Positions 21,290 through 30,363 of a stretch of 64,000 nucleotides of DNA are shown piece by piece. The translations under genes were made by a program, and so were the position numbers. This DNA is from Opitutia bacterium ISCC 52. GTDB taxonomy: Bacteria > Verrucomicrobiota > Verrucomicrobiia > Opitutales > UBA2995. The stretch is from assembly GCA_014529675.2 (NCBI GenBank), contig CP076040.1:1-64000 (forward strand). The letters are read 5' to 3'. The notes beneath the pieces were generated by a model. The model did not search any database and was not told where the DNA came from. It saw only the letters and a list, made by a program, of their open reading frames with translations. Each line of letters begins with the position of its first letter. Within the stretch, counting starts at the first letter, position 1.

Positions 21290-21359
21290 ACCCGAATGTT
21301 TCTAACATGACCTTATTTGCATTTTTGAAGGCGGTTGAAACCATTGGGCCAATTTCCTT

Positions 21360-21758
21360 ATGAACATCACCTTATTAAAAGCGAAAATCCACCGTGCCAC
21401 TGTTACTGGGGCTGACCTCGATTACGAAGGGTCCATATCCGTCGACCGCGCCCTACTCAAAGCAGCGAACTTGCGCGAGTTTGAGCGAGTGGATATCTAT
21501 AACTGTAGCAACGGCGAACGATTTTCCACCTACATTATTTTAGGAGAGCCGGGCGAAGTAGCCTTGAATGGTGCAGCCGCGCGGAAAGTATTGCCCGGCG
21601 ACGAGGTGATCATTGCTGCTTACGCCCAGATGAGTGAAGAGGAAGCAGAATCCTTCGATCCCACGGTCGTCCTGGTCCACAAAGACAACAGCATCAAATC
21701 GATTAAACAAAAAGCGATTGAAGAGGTAACTCAGCAGATTCAAAACATCCAGATGTGA
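21360..21758 (+). CDS. panD: Aspartate 1-decarboxylase PanD
   Basis: Makes beta-alanine from aspartate for pantothenate. The 132-residue proenzyme has the self-cleavage site G24-S25 within DYEGSISVD; Ser25 becomes the pyruvoyl group. N-terminal [14 protein letters not shown] and the later [16 protein letters not shown] are standard. Last gene of the pan/coa run; its 70-base leader means it may have an added promoter. Confidence 0.96.
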   Translation: MNITLLKAKIHRATVTGADLDYEGSISVDRALLKAANLREFERVDIYNCSNGERFSTYIILGEPGEVALNGAAARKVLPGDEVIIAAYAQMSEEEAESFDPTVVLVHKDNSIKSIKQKAIEEVTQQIQNIQM

Positions 21759-21794
21759 TGAAGAGCAAGGAGCTAGTTGAAATCTAGTGAGGGA

Positions 21795-21832
21795 ACGTAG
21801 ATTGCTACGTGACCAAGCGGATTTCGGCTTGG
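21795..21832 (+). promoter_or_regulatory. Two tandem hairpins upstream of asnS
   Basis: ACGTAG-ATTG-CTACGT (21795-21810) and CCAAGC-8 bases-GCTTGG (21813-21832) are perfect six-base stems separated by two bases. There is no T-run. They may be the 3' structure of the pan operon or part of the asnS leader. Confidence 0.4.
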
Positions 21833-22012
21833 AACGAAGCTATTCGCGCATGTGGATGTTAGCCTTCAAATGGGTATCCTTAGCCACATCACTTCATTTG
21901 CAGTTGGGAATCCAATTTTTCTTTATAAAACCGACTCTTTTGAAGGCGGTTGGAATGTTTGAGTTGATTGGTTCGAATGCATAGCCACAGTTGGGGAAGA
22001 AACAATTTCCCA

Positions 22013-23410
22013 ATGTCCTCAGATTCCACTCCACGTACTTTAGTCAAACACGCCTTAGCGAGCGACTCCGCTCTTGATTCCATCCTGATTCAGGGTTGGG
22101 TGCGAACGAAGCGTGGTTCAAAAGCATTTTCCTTCCTTGAGATCAACGATGGCTCCTGCCTCAAAAACTTGCAGGTCATTGTAGATGCCTCGCTGCCCGA
22201 TTATTCAAATGTAGAGAGGGCAACCACTGGCGCGTCCGTAAGCATTACCGGTAAATTGGTGGAGTCACAAGGGAAGGGCCAAAGCTGGGAAGTCGTAGCC
22301 GAAACCTTCACGGTGGTGGGTGAATCAGAAGCTGACTATCCTTTGCAGAAGAAAGGACACTCTTTGGAATTCCTCCGGGAGGTTGCTCACTTGCGTCCAC
22401 GATCTAATCTGTTTGGCAGTGTATTCCGGGTTCGTAGTCGGGTCGCCTATGCCATCCACAACTTTTTCCAGGAGCGGGAATTTATTTATGTGCATACACC
22501 AATCATCACCGCCAGCGATTGTGAAGGGGCGGGGGAGATGTTTCGGGTATCGACCTTAGACTTGGACGACCTGCCACGAGAAGAGGGCGAGGTTGATTTC
22601 TCAAAAGATTTTTTCGGGCGTCCTACTTACCTGACTGTGAGCGGTCAGCTTGAAGGTGAAGTCTTCGCGACTGCGCTATCCAACATCTATACATTTGGGC
22701 CAACCTTCCGTGCCGAAAATTCGAATACAAGTCGACATGCCAACGAATTTTGGATGATCGAACCCGAAGTCGCGTTTTGTGATTTGGCAGGCGATATGGA
22801 CTTGGCCGAAGACTTCGTCAAACACCTGGTTAGAGACACGCTGGAACATTGTTCCGAAGAGCTGGAGTTCTTCAATCGCTTTGTCGACAAGGGACTGATC
22901 GAGCGCCTGAAGTTTATCGCAGAGCGACCCTTTGTTCGCGTCAGTTATACCGAAGCGGTGGAGCTTCTTGAAAAGAGCGGCAAGAAATTTGAATACCCGG
23001 TTGAGTACGGAGCGAACTTACAGTCCGAGCACGAACGCTACCTGACTGAGGAACACTTTCAATGCCCGGTCACGGTCTACAACTACCCGAAAGAAATTAA
23101 GCCCTTTTACATGCGTCTCAACGACGATGATAAGACCGTTGCAGCTATGGATGTCCTGGTGCCCGGGATCGGTGAAATCGTGGGCGGAAGCCAGCGAGAA
23201 GAACGTCTCGAATTACTCGATGCCAACTTCGAAGCTCACGGAATTTCTAAAGAAGACTATTGGTGGTTCCGAGACCTGCGTCGCTACGGTTCCGTTCCTC
23301 ACAGCGGCTTCGGCTTAGGTTTCGAGCGCATGCTCATGCTTGTCACCGGTGTAGGAAATATCCGCGACGTGATTCCCTTTGCCCGAACTCCGGGGAATGC
23401 GGAGTTTTAA
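22013..23410 (+). CDS. asnS: Asparaginyl-tRNA synthetase
   Basis: Class IIb synthetase charging tRNA-Asn. An OB-fold anticodon domain ([20 protein letters not shown]) is followed by the catalytic domain with motif 2 [21 protein letters not shown] and motif 3 [19 protein letters not shown] 22013 with GGGGAAGAAA upstream gives 465 residues; an ATG at 21968 adds 15 unsupported residues. Presence of AsnRS suggests asparagine can be charged directly. Confidence 0.96.
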   Translation: MSSDSTPRTLVKHALASDSALDSILIQGWVRTKRGSKAFSFLEINDGSCLKNLQVIVDASLPDYSNVERATTGASVSITGKLVESQGKGQSWEVVAETFTVVGESEADYPLQKKGHSLEFLREVAHLRPRSNLFGSVFRVRSRVAYAIHNFFQEREFIYVHTPIITASDCEGAGEMFRVSTLDLDDLPREEGEVDFSKDFFGRPTYLTVSGQLEGEVFATALSNIYTFGPTFRAENSNTSRHANEFWMIEPEVAFCDLAGDMDLAEDFVKHLVRDTLEHCSEELEFFNRFVDKGLIERLKFIAERPFVRVSYTEAVELLEKSGKKFEYPVEYGANLQSEHERYLTEEHFQCPVTVYNYPKEIKPFYMRLNDDDKTVAAMDVLVPGIGEIVGGSQREERLELLDANFEAHGISKEDYWWFRDLRRYGSVPHSGFGLGFERMLMLVTGVGNIRDVIPFARTPGNAEF

Positions 23411-23428
23411 ATGAGATACCCTACGAAA

Positions 23429-24532
23429 TCACTCCCACTGATCCTCGGACGGAGCGGTAAAGTGATTATAGATCGGTTGTTGGGAACTGCGTAGGGCATG
23501 AGCCAGTCGGTGTAGGTTGACGGACACAATTTCACCCATGGATTCGCAGGCTTCAAAAGGAGAGTGTTTGTAAAACTCAGCAAGCGATGTCCGTAGCTGT
23601 TTCACTTTATTCGGTGTCGACAGTTCGGTAGCTCGCATACAAGCCAGGAGATTTTCGAAGCGATGGTGGCCTAGTTGCATGCGTCGGTAGATATGCGTTT
23701 GTTCCTCACGTTGGTATTGGAGTGAGGTCGCAATATTGAGGTGCTTGGTGCAGAAGAATACGAGTTCGTTGTTTTCTTTAAAGAATTGAGGACGATAAAA
23801 GTTGAGGCGACCGTTGTAGCATTGTTGATCGAAGTCCATCGGGCGGATCTTCAGCTGGATGTCTTCGAAGTCGGGCGTGATATCGACAATGAAGTTGTAG
23901 GCCCGCATATCGCCCAGCAGACGTATGAAGCAACGCTCATTAAACTTCACCAACTCCTTGGCGATCCGCACAGATTTAAGTCTCTTGCTGTTGAGCCATT
24001 TGTAGATGAACATGTCCCCAGGAATTCCGACGATATGTTCTTCAGCCAGCGTGTTGTGAAAGGTGAAGTAGTGCATGCGATTGGGTGAGAGCAAGTGCTC
24101 TAGCTCCAACCCAAATATACGCGATGCGTCCGCCTTCTTTATATAGTAGTAATCCTGATTGTCATTGTGTGAATTCACAATTCGGATACGGAATGGATTC
24201 GAATTCCCAAAGGTACAGAAATCAATCCGATCCACGTAGAGGTGATCCATGAAGCTCAAATCACCATCGGTCTTCAGCATGGCGTAGATTTTTTTCAGAC
24301 CTTGGGAAAAGTGCTTCATCTTCTCAGGTGCATAAACGACTGTGAGCCATAAAGTGTCTTCACCTTCTTTGTCATACAGCGGCATCGCCTCATCCCAATG
24401 AAGGAGTTGTGAATACCGTACTGGCAACTCCATGTCCCGATTGAAACGGGCCAAATATTCCCTCAGCTCATCACCGATTGGGTAGGAGGGCTTTTTGTCT
24501 GTCGCACGACGCTGTGGGCTAAGTTTACTCAT
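23429..24532 (-). CDS. Unknown protein with kinase-like motifs
   Basis: I do not recognise a named family. From the ATG at 24532 the product has about 367 residues, no signal peptide and no membrane segment; a start at 24592 would add 20 residues. The central part holds LLGDMRAYNFIVD and about 20 residues later RPMDFDQQ. This spacing resembles the catalytic GDxxxxN and metal-binding DFD/DWE loops of aminoglycoside-phosphotransferase or HipA-like kinases. The rest is rich in aromatic and charged residues. Convergent with asnS. The kinase idea is inference. Confidence 0.7.
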   Translation of the reverse strand: MSKLSPQRRATDKKPSYPIGDELREYLARFNRDMELPVRYSQLLHWDEAMPLYDKEGEDTLWLTVVYAPEKMKHFSQGLKKIYAMLKTDGDLSFMDHLYVDRIDFCTFGNSNPFRIRIVNSHNDNQDYYYIKKADASRIFGLELEHLLSPNRMHYFTFHNTLAEEHIVGIPGDMFIYKWLNSKRLKSVRIAKELVKFNERCFIRLLGDMRAYNFIVDITPDFEDIQLKIRPMDFDQQCYNGRLNFYRPQFFKENNELVFFCTKHLNIATSLQYQREEQTHIYRRMQLGHHRFENLLACMRATELSTPNKVKQLRTSLAEFYKHSPFEACESMGEIVSVNLHRLAHALRSSQQPIYNHFTAPSEDQWE

Positions 24533-24710
24533 TGTCAGTTTCAAAAGAAGCCTGCTTTCTGCTGAATGGCAAACTGCAATGAGGAGAATCATTCATTCTA
24601 GATCTTTTGAAATATGGGGGATTTTCGTCTAATTCTTTTCGCTCGTTAGGAGTTAGAAAAGGTATCCACTACCAGGGTACGTGGGGGAAATCCCTCAGAG
24701 GGTGATAGGT

Positions 24711-24820
24711 GTCTGTAACATAGCTGTAACATTGTATTTGACCGGAAATGGGGCAATTATCCCCATTTTACGGGATTTTAGCCAAGATTTGGCTTTACAT
24801 ATGTTACATTGCTGTAACAA
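24711..24820 (+). promoter_or_regulatory. TGTAACA box array and GGGG/CCCC palindrome
   Basis: Two direct TGTAACAT boxes (24714-24721, 24725-24732) are 11 bases apart, one helical turn. A perfect 8-base inverted repeat AAATGGGG/CCCCATTT follows (24746-24753, 24761-24768). Then an inverted pair ATGTTACA (24801-24808) and TGTAACAA (24813-24820) ends just before the start codon at 24829. This looks like a multi-site operator of an unknown regulator. Confidence 0.5.
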
Positions 24821-24828
24821 TAGGGGTT

Positions 24829-25185
24829 ATGAAATCAGTAAGTGTATTAGCCCTATTTACCTCGCTCATTGCCCAAGCGACCCTTTTTGGGTCCGATTGC
24901 GAGGTCACTTGTTGCAAGGCACCTTCTGTCGTCAACTACGCTCAACCTGATATTCCTCAGGACCTTCTTAAACCCGGTGAGACTGTAGAAATTACCTTAC
25001 GTGCCGCCATCGATGAGAATGGAAAATTAATAGGAACCAAGAGCATTTCGGCAACGCATCCCAATATTGAGGACGCCGTTATTACAGCTGTTAAAAACTG
25101 GACGTTTGAAGCATCGGTGGAGAAAGGCGAACCTCAACGATCAACGATCAATATACCTTTTAAGTTCACAGTTGCTGCGAAGTAA
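24829..25185 (+). CDS. Secreted small protein with TonB C-terminal-like domain
   Basis: 118 residues from the ATG at 24829. A signal peptide (MKSVSVLALFTSLIAQATLFG) is followed by a cysteine cluster (CEVTCC) and then a TonB-C-type fold: PGETVEITLRAAIDENG, AVITAVKNWTFEA and INIPFKFTV. Unlike a real TonB it has no membrane anchor or proline-rich spanner. Placed just before a TonB-dependent receptor gene. It may modulate receptor function; this is inferred. Confidence 0.75.
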   Translation: MKSVSVLALFTSLIAQATLFGSDCEVTCCKAPSVVNYAQPDIPQDLLKPGETVEITLRAAIDENGKLIGTKSISATHPNIEDAVITAVKNWTFEASVEKGEPQRSTINIPFKFTVAAK

Positions 25186-25210
25186 GCGAAAGCAACATTT
25201 CAACTTTCTA

Positions 25211-25240
25211 AGCACCACCTTTGGGTGGTGCTTTTTTTTT
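25211..25240 (+). terminator. Strong terminator after the TonB-C-like gene
   Basis: Nine-base stem AGCACCACC (25211-25219) and GGTGGTGCT (25224-25232), followed by eight or more T residues. Confidence 0.93.
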
Positions 25241-25500
25241 GCGCCCCTGACTGAAAGGGAGATGTGGGTCAGTCCACGAAGTATTCCTGCTTTTCAGAAG
25301 TTGGTGCCTTCAAACTTAGGTTTCTTGTGACCGATTATTGCTATAACTCAGCCACTTTGGGGATCTGCCTTTGTGGATAACATTGCGCGAAATAGTTACG
25401 GGGATGTTACGTATGCAACGATTCAGTTACAGCACTTGAATTAGTTTGTTTTTGAAAAATTAGGTACTCATATCGGTCCTGTTTTAACTAACAGAGATAT
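25241..25500. other. Leader region of the TonB-dependent receptor
   Basis: Gene-free. It contains ATGTTAC (25404-25410) and GTTAC (25426-25430), weak echoes of the TGTAACA boxes further upstream. No clear promoter hexamers could be placed. Confidence 0.35.
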
Positions 25501-28404
25501 ATGGTTATGCTGCCTTTTAAACCGCTTAGGTTAATCCTGAGCTTTGCTGGAATAGTATTATTTACTTCTTCGATGAACGCGCAAAACAGTAACGGCACAA
25601 TCGCTGGTAAAGTCCTTGATAAGGACTTTGGCGATGAGCTAAGGAGTGTGTCTGTCCAAGTCGAAGGAGTAGAAACTGCTTCTATATTCACGGACTTAGA
25701 AGGAAGGTATCAGTTGAGGGACATCCCTGCTGGTACCTATACCTTGGTGTTCAGTAAGAACAACTACCAGACGGCGAGAATTTCGGATGTAGAAGTCGAA
25801 CCTGGCGAAGTGTTTTCACTCGATGTTCCGTTAGTTGCGACCGGTGCTGATTTTACTCTGGATGTATTTGAGATTACGGTTGATCAGGTCGTTTCACAAA
25901 ACGTTTATCTGATGGCTGATCGCCAAAAGGCCGCTGGATTGAGCGATGCTTTAAGTGCGGAAGATTTTTCAAGAGCGAGTGCAGGGGATGCTGCCGAAGC
26001 CGTCGCGAAAATTACCGGAGTCAACATTGTGGATGGCAAGTATGCTGTAGTGCGTGGATTAGGTGATCGTTATTCCAATACCTTAATGAACGGGGCTGTA
26101 CTTCCGAGTAACGATCCGAGCAAGAAGACAGTGCAATTGGATATTATACCGTCCGACCTGTTGGAGAAGATTGTTACTACGAAATCATTTACACCTGATA
26201 AGCCGGGAGACTTTACAGGTGGATCTGTCGAGATAACCACCAAGCCCTTCCCGGATGAGTTTGTTCTAACGACAAGTATCGGAGTCGGTTACAACGAGGC
26301 TACTGGGGAAGATATACTGGGTATACCGGGAAGGGACATGGATTTCTGGGGAGATACGGATGATGCCATTCCCGCGAGCATCCCCGCAACGCCTGGAGAA
26401 TATGCGCTTGCCACACGTTTCCGAACGACCGATGAGGCAAAGTCCCTTTTCCGGGACTTGCATTCTTCCGGATGGTATCCGGTGCTTAAGAAAGCGGATC
26501 CAAATCTGTCCTTTGGCGCTACGATTGGAGATAGCAAACCGGTCTTCAATTCGGGAACTTTTGGCTACGTAGTCAGTTTTACCCACGATCACAACTTTGA
26601 TCTGGTCACCGGAAAACGTTCCGAAAGATGGATCGGAACTCCGGATGAAATGAGACCCAAAAACGGGTTTGATATGACTGAATCCACAGAGGAAGTGAGA
26701 TGGGGTGGATTGGTCAACCTGGCCTTACTCCCCAATCCCGAGCACGAAATTTCTTATAACTATATCATTAATTCGAAGAGCACCGATGAAGTACAGTTTG
26801 GGGAAGACGGATTTGAAAATACCACAAACGTTGTCGAGGCCGGAACACCGGTAGGAAGCTTCAACTTACCTACAGGCCGCGAATCCGCTGAGGAGTTTTT
26901 AAATATTACGAGTTTAAAGCATTCGGTTAAAGAGTTGGAGCTGCATCAATTCAAAGGGAAGCATGTCATCCCAGCTCTTTCAGAAATGAAACTGAATTGG
27001 TCCGCCAACTTCTCGGAAACCTCGGAAGATAATCCGGATCAGCGAAACTTTACCTATCTGAAATATGCTTATCCGGACGGCGATTCGGACTTCCTCTACT
27101 TGTCGGAAAACCCAAAGTTTCCTTTTAAGTCCTACGATGAACTGCTGGACGAAAAAACCAATTTCATAGTCGATATAACCATTCCTTTGGATCACCCGAA
27201 GCTGAACTCGGGTGAAATGAAGTTGGGTGCCTTTACTTCGGAATCAGATCGTAACTCCATTGGACGTTACTTTTCGGCAACCGGGTCCAACCGAATTGTT
27301 GGAAACACGGATTCCAAAATAGAATTTTTCGATCGAATTGAGGAATCCGTCTGGATTGATCAGACCTATTCTACGGATGGGGAATTTCGCTCAGGGCAGG
27401 TGACCTTTACGGAACAAACCAGCCGTCAGGGTAACGTCCAGTCCTACGAAGGAACGGAAAAGATCGATGCCGTGTACCTGATGTCGGATCTAGAGTTCAC
27501 AAACGATCTACGATTGATTTTTGGTGCACGCGTTGAGAGCACTCAAATGGATGTCGCAACGGTGGATGACTTTGTAAATCAGGCACTCCGTAACACAGGC
27601 AACATCGAAGATGAAAACTGGCTGCCAGCTCTTCATGCTGTGTATCCATTGGGCGATGACAAAATGCAGAATCTCAGATTCTCCTACGGCAAGACCCTCG
27701 CTCGTCCGACCTTCAGAGAGTTTTCCCCCTTTCGGGTTGAGGACTCTCAAAGTGGAGAAATTTACACGGGTAATCCTGATCTTGAGCTGACCTTCACCGA
27801 CAACTTTGACCTGAGGTGGGAGTGGTTTATCGGAGAGTCCGATTTGATCGCCTTTGGTGTTTATTACAAGGACTTCAAGAATCCCATCGTTCAGACGGTT
27901 TCCAGTGGTGTGAATGCCAACCCATTGTATTCCTGGGAGAATGCAGCTTCGGGAGCAATTTCGGGCGCTGAGTTTGAAGTCAGAAAATCGTTAGGAGAGT
28001 TCTGGAGTGTAGGTGGAAATGTCACCTACATCGACTCCGAGATTGATCCGCTGGATTCGGAATCTTCAGGCACCGTTTTTGAAGGACAACCGGAATATAT
28101 CTTCAATTTTAACGCAGGGTACAACAACCCCAATACTGGATGGTCGGCCAACTTGTTCCTCAATCACGTGGCAGAAACATTGCGGTTCGTGGGAGACATT
28201 GTCCCAAACATTTTTGAGGACGCCTATTCATCGGTAGATTTTAACGCCTCCAAATCCATCGGAAAATGGACCGTCAAGTTTACGGCGAAGAACCTTACCG
28301 ATGAGGCAAAACTATTCTTCTACGATGATACGAGCGAGAAGCCCATCTACGAATCCTGGAAGCCTGGTCCTTCCTATAGTCTGAGCGCCTCTTACCGCTA
28401 CTAA
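25501..28404 (+). CDS. TonB-dependent receptor with carboxypeptidase-regulatory-like domain
   Basis: A 967-residue outer membrane receptor for an unknown substrate. Signal peptide (about 1-27), then a CarboxypepD_reg-like/CNA-B fold (NGTIAGKVLDKDFGDELRS... about 30-110), a plug domain (SDALSAEDFSRASAGDAAEAVAKI; VVRGLGDRYSNTLMNGAVLPS), and a beta barrel ending SASYRY with a C-terminal aromatic residue. The in-frame ATG at 25507 is an equally good start. It pairs with the exported protein downstream, a layout common for nutrient uptake in Opitutae. Confidence 0.92.
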   Translation: MVMLPFKPLRLILSFAGIVLFTSSMNAQNSNGTIAGKVLDKDFGDELRSVSVQVEGVETASIFTDLEGRYQLRDIPAGTYTLVFSKNNYQTARISDVEVEPGEVFSLDVPLVATGADFTLDVFEITVDQVVSQNVYLMADRQKAAGLSDALSAEDFSRASAGDAAEAVAKITGVNIVDGKYAVVRGLGDRYSNTLMNGAVLPSNDPSKKTVQLDIIPSDLLEKIVTTKSFTPDKPGDFTGGSVEITTKPFPDEFVLTTSIGVGYNEATGEDILGIPGRDMDFWGDTDDAIPASIPATPGEYALATRFRTTDEAKSLFRDLHSSGWYPVLKKADPNLSFGATIGDSKPVFNSGTFGYVVSFTHDHNFDLVTGKRSERWIGTPDEMRPKNGFDMTESTEEVRWGGLVNLALLPNPEHEISYNYIINSKSTDEVQFGEDGFENTTNVVEAGTPVGSFNLPTGRESAEEFLNITSLKHSVKELELHQFKGKHVIPALSEMKLNWSANFSETSEDNPDQRNFTYLKYAYPDGDSDFLYLSENPKFPFKSYDELLDEKTNFIVDITIPLDHPKLNSGEMKLGAFTSESDRNSIGRYFSATGSNRIVGNTDSKIEFFDRIEESVWIDQTYSTDGEFRSGQVTFTEQTSRQGNVQSYEGTEKIDAVYLMSDLEFTNDLRLIFGARVESTQMDVATVDDFVNQALRNTGNIEDENWLPALHAVYPLGDDKMQNLRFSYGKTLARPTFREFSPFRVEDSQSGEIYTGNPDLELTFTDNFDLRWEWFIGESDLIAFGVYYKDFKNPIVQTVSSGVNANPLYSWENAASGAISGAEFEVRKSLGEFWSVGGNVTYIDSEIDPLDSESSGTVFEGQPEYIFNFNAGYNNPNTGWSANLFLNHVAETLRFVGDIVPNIFEDAYSSVDFNASKSIGKWTVKFTAKNLTDEAKLFFYDDTSEKPIYESWKPGPSYSLSASYRY

Positions 28405-28453
28405 ATCAATTTTATCTGAATCAACGAAATCTAATCTAATAAACCGATCTAAA

Positions 28454-30259
28454 ATGAAAAAACTGATAAGCCTACTAAGCTTGGTAGCCCTCACTTCATC
28501 TGCTTTTGCTGACGATGTGGAAGTTACCGCCAATATAACCACGAATACTACGTGGACCGCCGATAATGAGTACCTCATGGGTCTTCCCATTTTTGTTACC
28601 GATGGTGCTGTTCTCACGATTGAACCTGGAACCAAAATTTATGGTTTCGAAGATGTAGCAAACCAAACTTTTGGTTCGCTTGTGATCACTCGTGGCTGCC
28701 AAATCATTGCAGAGGGAACTCCGACTGCCCCTATCGTATTCACCGCACTTGCTGAGCGAGACGGTGTTGAAACTTCACCGGGTGTTTTCCGTCCCATCGA
28801 AATCACGGACGTAAGTCTCTGGGGTGGATTGATCCTCCTGGGTGAAGCAGTTGTGAATGGACCAGGAAATATCATCATCGATCCTTCCAACACTACCAAT
28901 CCTCCCACCTTTGAGGTTGAAGGTTTCCCAGCTGGAAGCTCTGACTTGATCACCTACGGTGGCATCAATGACGAAGACAATTCAGGTGTGCTCCGTTTTG
29001 TATCCATCCGTTATGGTGGGTTTGAGTTTGCTGAAGATGAAGAAATTAATGGACTCACCCTCGGTGCAGTCGGAAGTGGAACCACGATCGAATTTGTGGA
29101 GGTCTTCAACAACTCGGACGATGGAGTTGAATTCTTTGGTGGCACTGTGAATACGAAGTTCATGGTCATGGCCTTCAATGAAGATGAGTCATTTGACTCC
29201 GACCAAGGATGGCGCGGTAAGAATCAATTCTGGTTCGCTATCCAGAAGGATGTTGGCAATGGCTCCAACTACGGAGCTGAGCAGGACGGCGGCGACGGAA
29301 CAGACAAGACTCTCGAGCCTTTCTCTGAGCCCAAGATTGCTAATGCCACTTTCATTGGATCAGGCGTTGGAGGTGGAAACCCACAAGACAACGCCACTTT
29401 CCGTTGGAAGGATAATTCAGCGCCTACCTACTGGAACTCAGTATTCACCGATTATAAGCAGTATGGTATCCGGGTCGACGACGACACCACCGTTGCTCAG
29501 GTAACCGCTGGTCGTGCTTCCATTTCTGGTTCCGTTTGGGGTGCCTTTGGAACTTACGATGCAGGCACAGGTGCAGGGTCACTCACAAAAGACCAAAAGG
29601 CTGCGGAGATCGCGATCATCAATGGAACCAATAACACCATCGTTGGTGACGAACTCATTGTGGCATCCGTTTCGCGTGACGGAGACGGAACTCTGGACCC
29701 TCGCGTCCTCGACTTGGATGGTCCTGTTTATGACATGGCTACCATGATGGATCTTCCAGACGATCCGTTTTACTCAGCGGCGGACCACAAAGGTGCGGTT
29801 GGAACTTTCAACTGGATGAAGGGATGGACTGCTTTGGACGAATTAGGTTATCTTGCAACCTCTGCAGACGACCTTGATTTGGACAATGAATTTACCAACC
29901 TCTCTACCCGCGCCCTGATCGGCGTTGGAGATGGAGAAGAAGCCAACCTTGGTTTCGTAGTGGGTGGCACGGTACCACAAACCGTTTACATCACTGCGAA
30001 GGGGCCAAGCCTTACTTTGGACGGCAAGTTGGATGATCCTATCCTGACTCTATTTTCTGGAGGAGCTCCTATCGAAACCAACAGCAGTTGGAAGGATTCA
30101 CCCAATCGTGGACTCATCGAAGCGACCACGATTCCACCCACCGATGACGCGGATGCGGCGATCGTAGCTACGCTCCCTCCTGGTTTGTACACTGCTACCG
30201 TTTCTAGCGAGAGTGGTAACGAGGGCATCGCGATTGGTGAGATCTACCTTTATCGCTAA
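28454..30259 (+). CDS. Large exported beta-helix-like protein, receptor partner
   Basis: 601 residues with a signal peptide (MKKLISLLSLVALTSSAFA). The body has repeated strand patterns (VLRFVSIRYGG, TIEFVEVFNNSDDGVEFFGG, DESFDSDQGWRG) that look like a right-handed beta helix. The last about 120 residues (VYITAKGPSLTLDGKLDDP... LPPGLYTATVSSESG...IYLYR) form a small domain found at the ends of many exported Verrucomicrobiota proteins. Only 49 bases after the receptor gene, and followed by a terminator, so it belongs to that operon. No catalytic motif seen. Confidence 0.8.
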   Translation: MKKLISLLSLVALTSSAFADDVEVTANITTNTTWTADNEYLMGLPIFVTDGAVLTIEPGTKIYGFEDVANQTFGSLVITRGCQIIAEGTPTAPIVFTALAERDGVETSPGVFRPIEITDVSLWGGLILLGEAVVNGPGNIIIDPSNTTNPPTFEVEGFPAGSSDLITYGGINDEDNSGVLRFVSIRYGGFEFAEDEEINGLTLGAVGSGTTIEFVEVFNNSDDGVEFFGGTVNTKFMVMAFNEDESFDSDQGWRGKNQFWFAIQKDVGNGSNYGAEQDGGDGTDKTLEPFSEPKIANATFIGSGVGGGNPQDNATFRWKDNSAPTYWNSVFTDYKQYGIRVDDDTTVAQVTAGRASISGSVWGAFGTYDAGTGAGSLTKDQKAAEIAIINGTNNTIVGDELIVASVSRDGDGTLDPRVLDLDGPVYDMATMMDLPDDPFYSAADHKGAVGTFNWMKGWTALDELGYLATSADDLDLDNEFTNLSTRALIGVGDGEEANLGFVVGGTVPQTVYITAKGPSLTLDGKLDDPILTLFSGGAPIETNSSWKDSPNRGLIEATTIPPTDDADAAIVATLPPGLYTATVSSESGNEGIAIGEIYLYR

Positions 30260-30282
30260 TTTTCCAAGCCAGCATAATACCG

Positions 30283-30324
30283 GGGAGTCCGTCGCACGTT
30301 TTGTGCGGCGGGCTCCCTTTTTTT
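30283..30324 (+). terminator. Terminator after the receptor operon
   Basis: Long imperfect hairpin GGGAGTCCGTCGCAC ... GTGCGGCGGGCTCCC (30283-30317) with a seven-T tail. Confidence 0.93.
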
Positions 30325-30363
30325 ATCGACGACCGTGCTGCTTTTTCAAAACTCCACCTGCTT

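Noticed and set aside
21759-22012. T-box riboswitch before asnS
   Set aside because: No T-box sequence or specifier stem could be found; only two small hairpins are present.
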